NCBI GenBank assembly: GCA_006384855.1
Contig: VCJN01003192.1
Location: 108,950-172,949 of the forward strand
DNA: 64,000 nt
Reading direction: 5' to 3'
Source of the DNA: Tetraselmis striata
Taxonomy: Eukaryota > Chlorophyta > Chlorodendrophyceae > Chlorodendrales > Chlorodendraceae
Shown here one piece after another: positions 1 to 14,171 of this stretch (positions are counted from its first letter, which is position 1; each line of letters opens with the position of its first letter). Position numbers and translations under genes: made by a program. The notes beneath the pieces were generated by a model. That model searched no databases, was not told where the DNA came from, and saw only the letters and a list, made by a program, of their open reading frames with translations.

Positions 1-869
1 GATGGAAGTTCAGTAATTATTAATAGAAAAAATATAATAGAAAAAGTGGTCCATAGTTTGGATTATTTTGAAAAAAGCATGACAGGGGCATCTGTCGTGT
101 CGCGAATCGATTCGGAAAGCACTAATTACATTGTTTGAGTTTGTATTCTCCTTTATCCAGGAAAAGTATACATGCAATGTTTTAACTTAGATAGCGATAC
201 AGAAATTCGAAAAGCTTTTTGTACATTGTTTGAGTATTCCCCATTATCCAGGAAAAGTATACGTGCATTGTTTGCAACTACATGCCGATATAGGAATGCG
301 CGCTGATGCACGGCGATAATATTACGTTAATTAGTATTCCGCGTATGATTAAGATGAGTACATTGTTCGATTTTGTATTCCCCTTTATCCAGGAAAGGTG
401 TTTGTGCATTTAGATACAGGAATGCAGACCGATGCACGGCGATATGATGACGTCAATTACGCGTACTATCAGGATGAGTTCTCCTGGTAGTAGGTACAAT
501 CCTTATCAGATCGTATCGTAATAGTCCCTATATGGTACAGATAAACGCGTATAAGGCGCGCCGTATATATACTGGTAAAGATTCAATGCACAGCGTGTTT
601 GGAAAGGATTAAAATATGCACTGTGTAATAAAGTGTAGACATGAATGAACTAGACACGTAATCGTTAGCTAGTACGACGTCTATCCAGTTCATTATGATA
701 GAACTTCACCAAAAATAGAAGAATGATAACAGAATAGAATAGCAGAATAGAATAGGAATAGAAAAAACACTGGAATGGTGGCAAAACACAGCCAGGCAGC
801 GCCGTTTAAAAGTTTTTGCCACCTATACGCTAGTTGCCATGGTAGATTAACCTCATGTTGGTGGTGCAG
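1..869. repeat. AT-rich degenerate tandem repeats upstream of the cilium gene
   Basis: A block reading roughly gtacattgtttgag-tattcc-ccttTATCCAGGAAAAGTAT recurs near 127-180, 219-275 and 359-410, and a second block (gatgcacggcgat...acgt.aatta) recurs near 305-340 and 433-465. Spacing is uneven (about 90-140 bp) and copies are diverged. No coding potential is seen. Composition is much more AT-rich than the exons that begin at 870. It may be part of a long intron, or a repeat inserted in or beside the gene. Confidence 0.6.
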
Positions 870-2324
870 GCGAGCTTGTGGTCCTGGATGCCGCCACCGG
901 TGCGAAGCTTGAAGTGGAGGTGCCGGAGCAGCCCATGGACCCCAAGCTGCCGGCCAGCCACGAGGCCAACCGCCCCATTGTGAACTTCATCTCGGAGGCG
1001 GAGCTGCCGCCTGAGCTGCGCGACCTGTATGGGAAGTTCATCGTCTGCCGGCTCCGCATCCGCCGCGCACAGTGGCTGTCTGCTGTGGGCGGGACGCCCA
1101 ACCAGTGGAAGGTAATGCGGGTTGGAGGGAGAAGGGGAAGGGGGGGGGGGGACATTTGCGATGCGTGCCTGAACTGCGGCATCCTCAAATAGCGACAGTG
1201 GCCTCGCCCATTCGTGCCACACATCTTTTTGGTTTTGGAGCGGCGCACCTGATGACATGCCCCCCCCCCCCCCCCCCCCTTCAGGCACACACACACACAC
1301 ACACACACAATCTGCATTCCTCCCCTCTTACCAACCATGCCGCGGTGTGCACATGCCCCCCCTCCCCCCACCCCACCCCCACAGTTGACGGATCCTCGCA
1401 GTGGGCAGGAGGTTCCTGCAGAGCAGCAGCTGGAGGCGGTGGAGCCAAGCTGCCTGGAGCAGGTGCGCTGGTATGGGGCATGGAGGGGGGGGAGGGGGGG
1501 GGATAGATGCAAATGTCACTCGTCTGCAGGCTGGTGCCGACGGAGTCTGGGAGGTGTGGAGCACAGCAGATGGGTGTGTCGCATCGCGGCGCATCCTGTC
1601 AGCAGATCCCAGGGGTGGGCTCACTGTGTTGCCATGCATCATGCGTCTGCAGGCGGCGACACTGCTTAAGTCGGTCACAGCAGAGGCCAAAACCGACTAC
1701 GACGCCGCCCTAAAGGCGGAGCTCACAGGCGCCTCGATGCCGCCTGCTGCGGACAAGAAAAAGGTAGTTGAATTATGCGCTGGGCTCCCGGGCACTGCAA
1801 GCATCCGCGCCACGCTTGACCCCCGCCCCCCCCCTTTCGTGAACTGCTTGCTGCAAGCGGTAGAAAAGCGTTGCCACAACGCTCTCTGCGATAGCGAGGG
1901 GGAGAGGCTGCTGACGCCAGGGACTTGTGCTGCCTGTGGCCTCTGCGATCAGGATGCCGGCAAGGATGCGAAAGGTGTCAAGAGCAGCAAATCCATGGGC
2001 AAGCAGAGCGCCAAGGCAATAGGGAAGGACGTGGCGCCCACAGGCGGTGAACAAGAGGACACAGGCGCGGGGCTAATGGACCCGCCCGAGGACGGCTACG
2101 CAATGACGCCCACCGACCACGAGGCCATCGCGCAGGCGCAGCTGGCGCTGGCAGGCGTGCAGCGCGCGCAGTGGCAGGACCGTGCGGCGATGCTCACTCT
2201 GCAGCGCGTGGTGGAGTACATTGCCAAGTTTGCCGACCCGACGCATGGCATGGCGCCCACCAATGATGCCATTGAGCGCACGCTCCTTGGTCCGCGGCTG
2301 TGGATGGCAGCCCGGAAGGTCCCC

Positions 2325-2355
<31 letters not shown>

Positions 2356-5300
2356 AAGAAAAAGAAAAAGAACACGCACCATCCTCACTTGTCAACCATA
2401 ATCATCGCCACTCTGCCCTTTCGGCTTCCACCGGCAGGGTGGCACATGACCTTGTTCCCATCCCACACGCAGGCAATTTGTGAGACATACTTGTACCTCG
2501 GCCACACTGCTCACGTGCACCGCATGGCGGCGGTGATCAAGGGCGAAGCTGCCCAAGTGAAGGACGTGTGGTGCCTGCTGGCAGTTCAGGGCTACGACAC
2601 CGCAGGTAAGCACCGCAAGTCGGCATGCTTGCCTCGTCCCCTCACCCCTTCCGCCACTCCTCACTCTTTTGCGCGCATGCTGTGAAAACAGCAGGCACTG
2701 ACTCACGCGCGCCTGCCTGCAGCCTCTGCCATTGAGGGTGCCACAGCCAAGGCTGTTCAAGGGTACCAGGCCCTGCTGGGCACGTACACAAAGCTGGGCC
2801 TGGCGGATACTGTTCCGGCGGCCAAAGTGATGATGGAGTATGCGGCGCTGCTGGACAGGTCCACCACATCCCTGTTTGACTCGCCTCGCCAGATGACTGA
2901 TCCTTTGCAACTGTGGCTACAGCTGTAGCTGACCTTCGCCCGGCTGGTCCTGCCGCCCAACAGGATGGGCTACCGCAAGTCCTCCGCTGCTGTGGACGCC
3001 AATGCGCTGCAGGCCATGAGGGATGTGACGCACCAGATGGGCCTGCGCGAGGCGCAGGAGCACCCCGAGCTTGTCAACCTTTATGCCATCGGTGAGCTGG
3101 GTGGCGCCTCAACACCCCACCGTCCGCTTTCAAGCAGTTGCGCGGCGACATGCTCCGGCCCGCATGCCGACATAGCGCGCTGACGTCACAAGGGGTTGCC
3201 CGTGTAGGAACGCCCCTGCTGGTAGAAGCCATCATGCGAGCGAGCAAGCACCGCCTGAGAGAGCGTGACTACAAGGGTGCGTCCCTCTCCGCGCCCGCCC
3301 ACCACTACCACTGTCACCAATCCCCCCTTCCCCGTGGCGCCACGGTAATCATCAGATACCTTCTTGTACTTGGCGGCCCATCTCAATGATGGGCCTCTTG
3401 CTGACCCTGCCGCCCTCCAACCTATCTCTCTCGCAGCTGCGCGGGACCTCGCCAAGGAAGCACTTGAAACCGCGCCTTACGGCCGCGCCCTCCCAGGGCT
3501 TCACGCCGCCGCAGCCGCGCACCTCGCCCGCTGCGAGCGGCACATGCTGCTACCCCCGCCCGCAGACCCGTACAAGGCAACGGTGCCTGAGATGCGCAGC
3601 GCGCGCGCCTGCCTGGCGCAGTCGCTTGCTGTGGGGCTGCTCGACGGCGGCCACGCGCATGCTGGCATGCGCACCGCTCTGCTTGAAGCGGCGGCGCTTC
3701 TGCTTGCCAACCGTGAGCTGGGGGGCGCCAATGAGATCTTGCAGGTGCGACGTCCGCATTGGACCGTGAGATGGCAGTCTGATGCCGCGTCCCGCCCTAC
3801 ACCCACTGCTCACCTTGGCCTGATGGGGCACACTACCTACAAATTATTCCCGTACATCTATACAGTATAGTCCTGAATAGTTACCGTATTCCTCTGCGCA
3901 TTTCGCACATCGCGCTCTCATCAAGCCGCCCTCCGCTCGTTGGTATTGGACGGACTGCAAAGCACAGCTGTCCAGTGTGTTGTGTACTGCATGATTGACC
4001 GCATCTGATTGTCTGATCTGCCGGATTCTGAACTAGGGCACTTCCCCCGTCTTTCCCCTCCCCGCACAACAGACGGCGCACCGCATGGCACTCTGCCTGC
4101 AGAAGCTGCGCCACGCAACACACACCGTCGATGGCGTGTCAGTCACCAACGTGCCCAAGGTGAGCAGCGCTGCTGAGTGTGATGCCTTCGGCAGATTGGG
4201 AGCACGGAACCCTTGTGGTCCGGCGGTGCGCATGCATGGAGCAAGCCACGATATTTGTGAAGAGGGGATGGGTGCTAATGTACTGCCGGTGCCTGCTGCA
4301 TGCAGTGGGCGTCTGAGCTGGTGGCCACCCGCGAGGCGTTCCTCACCAGCACCCGCGGCTCTGCACTGCCGTCGGACCGTTCTATGCCCGATGTTGAGAC
4401 CGGCCGCGTGCTGCTGCTGGAGCTTGTCAACCTGCGCCGCCGTCCAGGTGCGTCTCAGCTCACAACAAATGCCTTTCTTGCCACTTGCCTTGATTCCTTG
4501 ATGGTGTGCCAGTACCCACTTACACCAACTCCCAGCACTGTCCCCGTGCCTGCCCTCTTCACCCCTCTTTGGGCAAGGCCCTCCCAGTGTTTCGGAGTGT
4601 CGCTGCTGATCCCCTTCACTGCATGCGTGCCGACGCAACGCAGGCATTGGTAGCTTGGATGTATGCGAACGCCAGGTGGCGATGGCAGCAGAGCTGCACC
4701 GAGTGCTGCGGGCGGAGTGCCCCAAGTACGCCACTGAATGCTGCCTGCCGGCGGTGCCCGTGCTTCGCCCCGGGGTGCAACCGCCAGACGAGGACGGCGG
4801 CGAGGCGGCGGCCGCCGCCCCTGCGCCTGCAGCCGAGGCCAAGGGCGGCAAGAAGGGCGCTGCTGCTCCTGCAGGTGCCGCTGCGGGGCCGCAGCCTCTG
4901 GTGCCCGGTCTGGTGGTGGTGCAGTGGCATGAACAAGACGGCTGCTGGCAGGACAACGAGTCCTGGTATGCTGAGGGCCAGCTTGGTGAGTGCCTTGATC
5001 CCTGTACTGCACCGCGCTTATAAAACTAACCCAGTTATTGTGCTGGCAGCATCTTGACGGTTCTGAGGATGCATGCATTATACATCAAATATCAACAGAA
5101 AAGTGCGCGTAATACTACGGCATGGGCTGTTTGGCTACTTTCATACACAGCATAGTAAACTAGGCCTATTTTGAGGTGCTGCAACTACGAGAAGGTCTGA
5201 GTGCTGTGTGCACGTTGCTTTTCGCGTTTTGCTGCGCCAGGCATCGCCATTTCGGGCCGCAGGCTGAGGCTTCCTAGCAACTGATTTCCTTGTGGGTGCC

Positions 5301-5897
5301 GACACAGGCGAAGGTGACGTGAGCAACGAAGTGCTCCTGGCAGCGGAACCTGCGCCAGCGTATGTGGCGATGCTGTATGTGGCAGTTCCGGCTGGCGACC
5401 GCGGAAGTGCGCCGTTGGATGAGTATGAGGCAGCGGAGGGCGCAGCGGACTTTGGCGACAAGGCGTTCCCGCTTGGGGCAGTGCGCGGGATGGCGCGCCG
5501 TGTGAAGGACCTGCGCGTGAGGGCGGACGAGGGAGGCGCTGAGGGGCAGCCGCTGATGAGCGCCCGGGAGCCACCGTCTTCCGAGGAGTTGGTGGAGCTG
5601 ATGCGTGAGCTGGGCTCGTTCCTGCGGCAGGACATTGTGGATGAGGAGGCGGTCGATGAGAACCATGGGCGCCCCCCCAGTGCGCTGCCGGGCGGCACCG
5701 CCTCCCTGCTGGACACTGCGCCGGTCGCGGATGGGGCTCCGGAAGCAGTCCCTGCCCCTGAGGAGCTCCCAGCGTACATGGGCGCTGGCCCTGAGCTGCT
5801 GCCGAAGCTGGAGGCCCTCCTCAACGTGGAGGATGGCTTGTTTGTTGTAGATGCGCAGCTGGCTGATTGGCTGCGATCCGTGTTCCACCCCAACTAG
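870..5897 (+). CDS. CFAP54: CFAP54-like ciliary central-apparatus protein, C-terminal part (13 exons)
   Basis: Phase-consistent exons are 870-1111, 1385-1462, 1530-1763, 1953-2318, 2473-2605, 2723-2858, 2964-3091, 3208-3276, 3437-3744, 4073-4159, 4306-4447, 4644-4985 and 5308-5897 (TAG), giving 950 residues. The first exon opens after an acceptor (gtgcag) in mid-codon, so the N-terminal part lies upstream and is not visible. The protein is largely alpha-helical, with an Ala/Lys-rich insert in exon 12 and a C-terminal pattern (VVVQWHEQD ... VAMLYVAVP ... LEALLNVEDGLFVVDAQLADWL) that resembles from memory the end of CFAP54, a scaffold of the C1d projection of motile axonemes. CFAP46 or another large central-pair protein remains possible. 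Introns carry poly-C at 1261-1279, a CA repeat at about 1283-1310 and poly-C plus poly-A at 2321-2357. The identity is inferred; the exon structure is seen. Confidence 0.55.
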
Positions 5898-7345
5898 AGC
5901 CTGCTGGGTGACCAAAGCGGCATGTGTAGTGCTGCCGGATGCAGCCCCTCTGCAGTCAGCAGTGTTGCCACGGTGATGCAGGCAGGTCTGTGTGTGGACC
6001 TGCGAAGACGCTCTTTGTCCTTGCCAACACTCTTTTCTGTAATTCTTTCCATTCAAACGAGACTGGGCACCGGTACGTGGTGGCCCAATGCGATATATGG
6101 ACCCAAAAAACGAGCATGGGCATCTGTTCTGAAGGGGGGGGGGGGGGGGGGGGGGGGGTTGATATATATTGTGTTATATCACGCACATCTTTGTCCCATG
6201 AAAGAAACATGATGGTAATACTGCAGTATGACGAAAACAGCGGCACGCTGCCCCACTGTCACTGCCACTATCTGTAGGGTGGGCAGAGAACTAGCACACA
6301 GTTTTTTCTTGATATTGTTGCGCTAATAATGCGGCGCGCTGCCGAATGGGGTAGCGGTGCAGCAGTGCGAGGCGTCGCTGCGTGCAGCGGCCTGTGGGTA
6401 CCACCTGTCTTTTGCCGCCCACATGCCGCCGTATTCTTCCCCCGCCAAAAAACGTTCAGTTTTCAAGGACGGCAAAATGTTGAAACAGCCCCCGGGTGAG
6501 GCGACGCAGTGAGTAGCGACTACAATGTTGCAATGCATACAGTAACACGATGTGGTATGGTATGGCTAATCACGCCCAGCCCAGAGGCCTGGGGGTAGCC
6601 AATAACAAAATATATAACCGTGCACTCGTACAGTAATCCCAGAATTGGCAACACGAGTAGATACTTCCAATGTACGAGCGCAACCGAGTAAATCTGCGCG
6701 CGCACTTTCCGTCCACAACTGCGCGCATGTTTATTTTCCTTCCGGCCCCCGGCCCCATTGCGCCCCATGTGTACAGAGTGGACAGTGCCATGGACGTGCT
6801 GCCGCGGGCGATTGCAAATCCAAAAACACATTGGAAGTCCCAATCCAAATATACACATTGCAGGGCGTTGCATTGCAGGGAGCAACGGGTTGCCGCTCGT
6901 GCGCCGGCCTCGGAACGTTTCGGCCAGCGCGCCATGGTGTTGGGTGCATGGATCATGCTGGGCAGGGCGCATTGCACTGCAGGGGGTACGCATGGCAGGG
7001 CGCAACGGGTTGCCGCTCGTGCGCCGGCCTCGGATCATGCTGGGCAGGGCCCCATGGTGTTGGGTGCATGGGGGGGTCACCATGAGAAGGGGGCTCTGCA
7101 AGTCGGCAAGGCTCAGCTGCTTACATGGTGGGAGAGGAAGACCCGCGCCGGGGGAGCGTGCTCACACATCAAAGGAGTGCCTGTTCCGTGCATACTGCCC
7201 CTGGAGGGCCAGAGGTAAGAAGCGCGCGTGTGTAGGGGGAGGGGGAGGGGGCACCGTTGGTGGCGCCCACACCTTCTGCCCATCCCTTTGTTTTACTGGA
7301 GTTGCAACACCAAGATGATAGCCAGGCTCTTCTGGGGTGGCCTGT
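5898..7345. other. Intergenic spacer with poly-G and a 120-bp duplication
   Basis: The spacer lies between convergent genes (CFAP54-like + and EIF4A3 -), so it should hold both 3' UTRs and no promoter. It contains an uninterrupted G tract at 6134-6158 and two tandem copies of a 120-bp unit: the stretch gcaacgggttgccgctcgtg at 6882 recurs exactly 120 bp later at 7002, as does catggtgttgggtgcatgg. No supported gene was found. Confidence 0.6.
6882..7075 (+). repeat. Tandem duplication, 120-bp unit, about 1.6 copies
   Basis: Sequence from 6882 (GCAACGGGTTGCC...GCCTCGGA) recurs at 7002, and the downstream segment around 6933 recurs around 7053, with small differences between copies. Both copies are also dense in short internal repeats of the type ggcagggc and catgctgggcagg. 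It is non-coding as far as can be seen. Confidence 0.7.
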
Positions 7346-10116
<2,771 letters not shown>

Positions 10117-11996
10117 CGCGGCGCTACACCACGCAACGGCACGCGCGCTTCCTCGGTGTGCAGGCTCCTCTCACGAACAGTCGCGCTGAGTTTGCTGCCA
10201 CTGCGTGGGGTGTGAGGCGGATGTTTGGAACTGTCTTGTCGCGCGGCGGCCGCCGGGAGACGGTCGGTTGGCTTTCAGCCGACGTGCTGGGCGTGGCGGC
10301 AGCGCGCGCCGATGCCGCCTTCTCGTTTTTCGTCCTGCATACACTTAGTCGCTACCGGTACCGGTTTCCGCGCGAGACGCGCGGCGCGAAGTGGGTCGCC
10401 GTCTAACTGTGACGTACCGCCAGTAGTATATTACGCCGTTTTCAATACTCGTACGTGTCCACGAGTCGTCGCGATATTTAGCTGTGGGAGGGTTTTCCCG
10501 GATTCTGCTACACCAGCCTGATACCCTAGGGCATCACGTGGAGGTTTACGGAGCACTCACAAAGCATTCATCGCTCCCATATGTAACCAAAACGACCGTC
10601 AGCATACTCAGGATAAAGGGTGCAGAAAGTCAATGTAGATATCTTCAGTAGGGTTTGTTAGGTTGATCCTAGCTGTATAACCCTATAATAAAATCCAGTA
10701 CCCTAGCTACGCTGATGTCGCTGGATCAGCATCAGCAGGCAGCAAGCCGAGCGCCGGGCGGCGCGACGATACGAGCAGCCGAGAGCGAACAGCTCTGACG
10801 AGCACCGCCGCGCGTGGGCGGGCGGGGCGGCGCGCGGTGCTGCTGCTCCCGATGCTATCCGGTCTCGGGCTGGCCAACCCGATAACCCCTCTCTTGCCGT
10901 CGTCGTTGCTGCAGCCGCCTGTTCCCCTTCTGCCGCATTCGTACTGGCTTCCCGGGACGAAGGGATCGCCACAAGGTTAGTTTGCCTCCCGCTTTCAGTC
11001 TCATCTTTGAGCGGGAGGTAGCCGCCGGCCGCCGCCTTGCGCCGAGGGCGCCGCAGGACTGTACTTAAAGAAGGTTAGCAGCCTACAACAGTATGTGGCG
11101 CTCGCCGGCGCCCCACCACGCAGAACCGCCGCGCTCACGGTCTAAGTAGTTACCTAGTCCGGGAATCCAGGAGAATGCAGCAGTGTTCGTTCGCGTGGTC
11201 CTGTCTCGCGGCACTGGGGTGACTACCTCCGCTTCTCCCTGGCGGCCACCTACCCGTAATCACGGGATGGCACCGCCGCCTACTCCACGTTATTCGTGGC
11301 TGTACTTTGTGTCAATGTAATAAATGCTCGTCGGTCTAGATTCGGGCTACCAGTACTGTAATCTCCGGACGTTCCAGTAGATTACGACACGCTCTCTCGC
11401 GGCGGCGGCGGCGGCGGCTCGCTCAGAGACGGTGTCTCGCTTCCGGCACTTGGCAAGGCAAGTGGAGAGGTAGTTGTGGCCACACTATAAACGCGAGCAA
11501 CAGGCACGCAAACGCGGCGAAAGGTCACACAATTTTCGGGGATCGAGCCCGCGTACACGCTGTGAGGCGACGGGCAGGCGACCCCCCCCCCCCCCCCCCC
11601 CCCCCTCCCCCGCCACCCCCAACCATCCCCCTCCGCCTGCGGCGGCGATCAGCCTCAGTGGCGTTTGCAGCTTCCCCCTACCCCTGGAGCCTGGGATGGA
11701 AACGCCTTGTAGATGGAACGGGGACTCTTTCCTGTGGAATCCCTCAAAATGCATTCGCAAGCCGAGATGGCGTTTCTGGGGCAGCATGGGAGTGGAGGGG
11801 AGAAGGGGTCGGTCTCAACCACCCCTGGTGGTTTTGGAGAGGGTGGGAGCGGGGGGGGGGGGGGGGGGGGTGGAGAAGGGGCGGGGGGGGGGGGGGGGGG
11901 GGGTTGTTCATTTGGCGTAGACAAGCGGGCGCTGAGAACTATACCCTACGCATGGCTAAATGGCACGTCCCTCGCCTGACTCATTCCCTGCTGCAG
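10117..11996. promoter_or_regulatory. Divergent intergenic region between EIF4A3 and BTF3
   Basis: About 1.9 kb separates the two divergently transcribed start codons. BTF3's ATG follows immediately after a ctgcag acceptor, so at least one non-coding 5' exon of BTF3 probably lies here. The region contains a (GGC)n run at about 11399-11418, poly-C at 11581-11605 and two poly-G runs at 11850-11870 and 11881-11903. A further poly-G at 10064-10092 lies inside EIF4A3 intron 1. No TATA-type element can be assigned with confidence, and no additional protein gene is supported. Confidence 0.4.
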
Positions 11997-12290
11997 ATGA
12001 ACGTTGAGAAGCTTCAGCGGATGGCCGGTGCGGTTCGCACCGGCGGCAAGGGCACCGTGCGCAGGTGCCCCCGCCCCCCTAACTCAATATGCGCCCCTCC
12101 CCTCCCCTCCATCTAAGCGGCCAGAAAGACGCTCGTCCGTGCCATGAATGACGTCAAATCCGCCTTGTCTCTACTACTTAGCCAATGAAGACATACCGGC
12201 TGTCATGTGTGTGTCTCTGCTCACCCTGCCCCATGGGTATGCCCAACCACAATTTCGGCAAGCACTCCCTGGAGCATTAGCTGAACCTCC

Positions 12291-12323
<33 letters not shown>

Positions 12324-13105
12324 CCCCCACTCTTTAATTTCTCTCTTCTTTGGACTGTCTCCAGGAAGAAGAAGGCCGTCCACAAGACGACATCCACGGA
12401 TGACAAGCGCCTTCAGGGCACACTCAAGCGCCTCGGTGTGAACACCATTCCCGGCATCGAGGAGGTGAACATCTTCAAGGGCGAGGACGTCATCCACTTC
12501 CTGAACCCCAAGGGTGCGCCTGGATGTCTGTGGTGCCTTTGATGTCCGTTCTGCCCCTGGGCTGCCTCGGCTGCCCACACTCGGCTGCCCACACTCGCTA
12601 ATCCTCTATTTCCTCATCCCATCCCTCAGTGCAAGCCTCGATCCAGGCCAACACCTATGTCGTCAGCGGCCCCTCGCAGACCAAGAGTGAGCACCCCCTC
12701 CCTCCTGTGCTCCCTACAAAGTTGTTTTTTTCTGCCAACCATGGTCCTGTTTCCGCTCCCTTCTCTCCGTGCTCGACTCAACCTCTTGTGGTTTAATGCT
12801 GTCGCAGAGCTGCAGGAGCTGTTGCCCACGATCTTCAACCAGCTGGGCACTGACAACCTGCAGAACCTGAAGCAGCTTGCGGAGCAGGCAGGCGGTGCCG
12901 CCCCGGGTGGTGATGATGACGATGACGATGGTGCGCACCCATATGCTAGTATGGTCGGTCGTGTAGCCAGTATATATGCCCACGCATACGCAATACCACC
13001 AATTATATTTGCGCTGACGACAGTGACCCCTGGCTGCCCCCACCCACTTGTGCAGACGTGCCCGACCTCGTGGAGGGCGAGAACTTCGAGGAGGCGTCGA
13101 AGTAA
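11997..13105 (+). CDS. BTF3: Nascent polypeptide-associated complex subunit beta / basal transcription factor 3
   Basis: Five phase-consistent exons (11997-12064, 12365-12513, 12630-12686, 12808-12930 and 13056-13105) encode 148 residues. The N-terminus [20 protein letters not shown] and the following RRKKKAVHK ribosome-binding motif are typical of NAC-beta. The NAC domain runs through [15 protein letters not shown] and [20 protein letters not shown]. The tail has a polyaspartate stretch and ends [15 protein letters not shown], as in animal and plant homologues. With NAC-alpha it binds nascent chains at the ribosomal exit tunnel in the cytosol. The start is fixed by homology and by the upstream acceptor, which implies a 5' UTR intron. 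Intron 1 carries an uninterrupted C tract (12292-12322) as an extreme polypyrimidine tract before its acceptor. Confidence 0.95.
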
Positions 13106-14171
13106 ATGGAACGAATGGCGGGGCTTGATAGGCTGCTGCTGCTGCCCATGGGCGGGCACGGACAGCAACCGGACGGGCTCATATTACTTTGACACATAGA
13201 CAGAAACAGCAGTGTACTACTCATGCATCGCAACAAGCCCTATGCCTACTTCTGCATGCCCAGGAGACATGCAGCATTGACAAGTGAATGACCTCTGAAT
13301 AGATGCATGACAGCCATGTGGCAGCAAATCAAACTTGGCCATATTTCAGGTGGCCCATGCTGCCGCCCAAAGGTCAGCTGATTCTACTTGCAGGCACAGC
13401 AAATGGGTGCAATACTCCAAGCAAACACCGTGTGCATAGCTTCCCAGCGGCGCACCACACGCATGTAGCCCATGTGGTGGCAATGATACAGCGAACAATG
13501 CACAGCGCAGCGAGAGAAATCCTGAATGTAGACATAATATTTATATTCTTCTGGCAATAACCACTGCAATTTTACATGCTGTTTATTTTGCCCTCGCATC
13601 TATTTGTATGCATATACATCTATAAAGGCAATTGAAACCTATATAAATGCTCAGAGATGATGATCGTTGCAAGCCCTACCTCGGTCAGTCTACCGCTCGT
13701 AAGATTAAGCAGCGCTTTGATCTTTGCCGCGACATCTGCCTCGCCCAATCTAGGCCCTCCCTCGAGGTGTCTATTAAGACTCAGGGCGCTGTGCCCGTGA
13801 CAGCAACTGAAGTGCCCATTGCGAGGCAGATGGATGCCCACAGACCAGGCCAAACACAACCACGTAACGGTGATGAAGGGGCAGATAACCCCCCTGGCAG
13901 CTGCCAAGCCAATGTGTGATGCGCAGCGCTTCTCAAGGAACTAGTACGGGACCAGCGCTTCTCCGCGTCAATAAGGAACCAATCAGGGAGCGGTCTACAC
14001 AACAGGAGGGCAGGGCCGTCCTCATGCATTTTGACACGCCATCCAAAATGTGGAGGGGGGGGGGGGGGGGGGGGGGGGGTGTTTTATGCTGCGTATCAAA
14101 GCACTCGCAGCAGTAAAAGCAGCACCAGCCGGCATCCAAGGGATAACTCCAAGTGGGGCCAGCGCTTCTTC
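13106..14171. other. Convergent intergenic spacer between BTF3 and the DUF760 gene
   Basis: It holds the 3' UTRs of two convergent genes. A poly-G tract lies at 14055-14079 (poly-C on the DUF760 sense strand, just past its stop). Short frames such as the one at 13647-13919 show no domain, splice partner or recognisable composition. No gene is supported. Confidence 0.55.

Noticed and set aside
853..1512. Minus-strand frames opposite the CFAP54-like exons
   Set aside because: They cross introns, CA repeats and homopolymers of the plus-strand gene and have no protein-like features of their own.
11562..12116. Gly/Trp-rich frame before BTF3
   Set aside because: It is built on poly-G and poly-C tracts and runs into the BTF3 first exon in the wrong frame.
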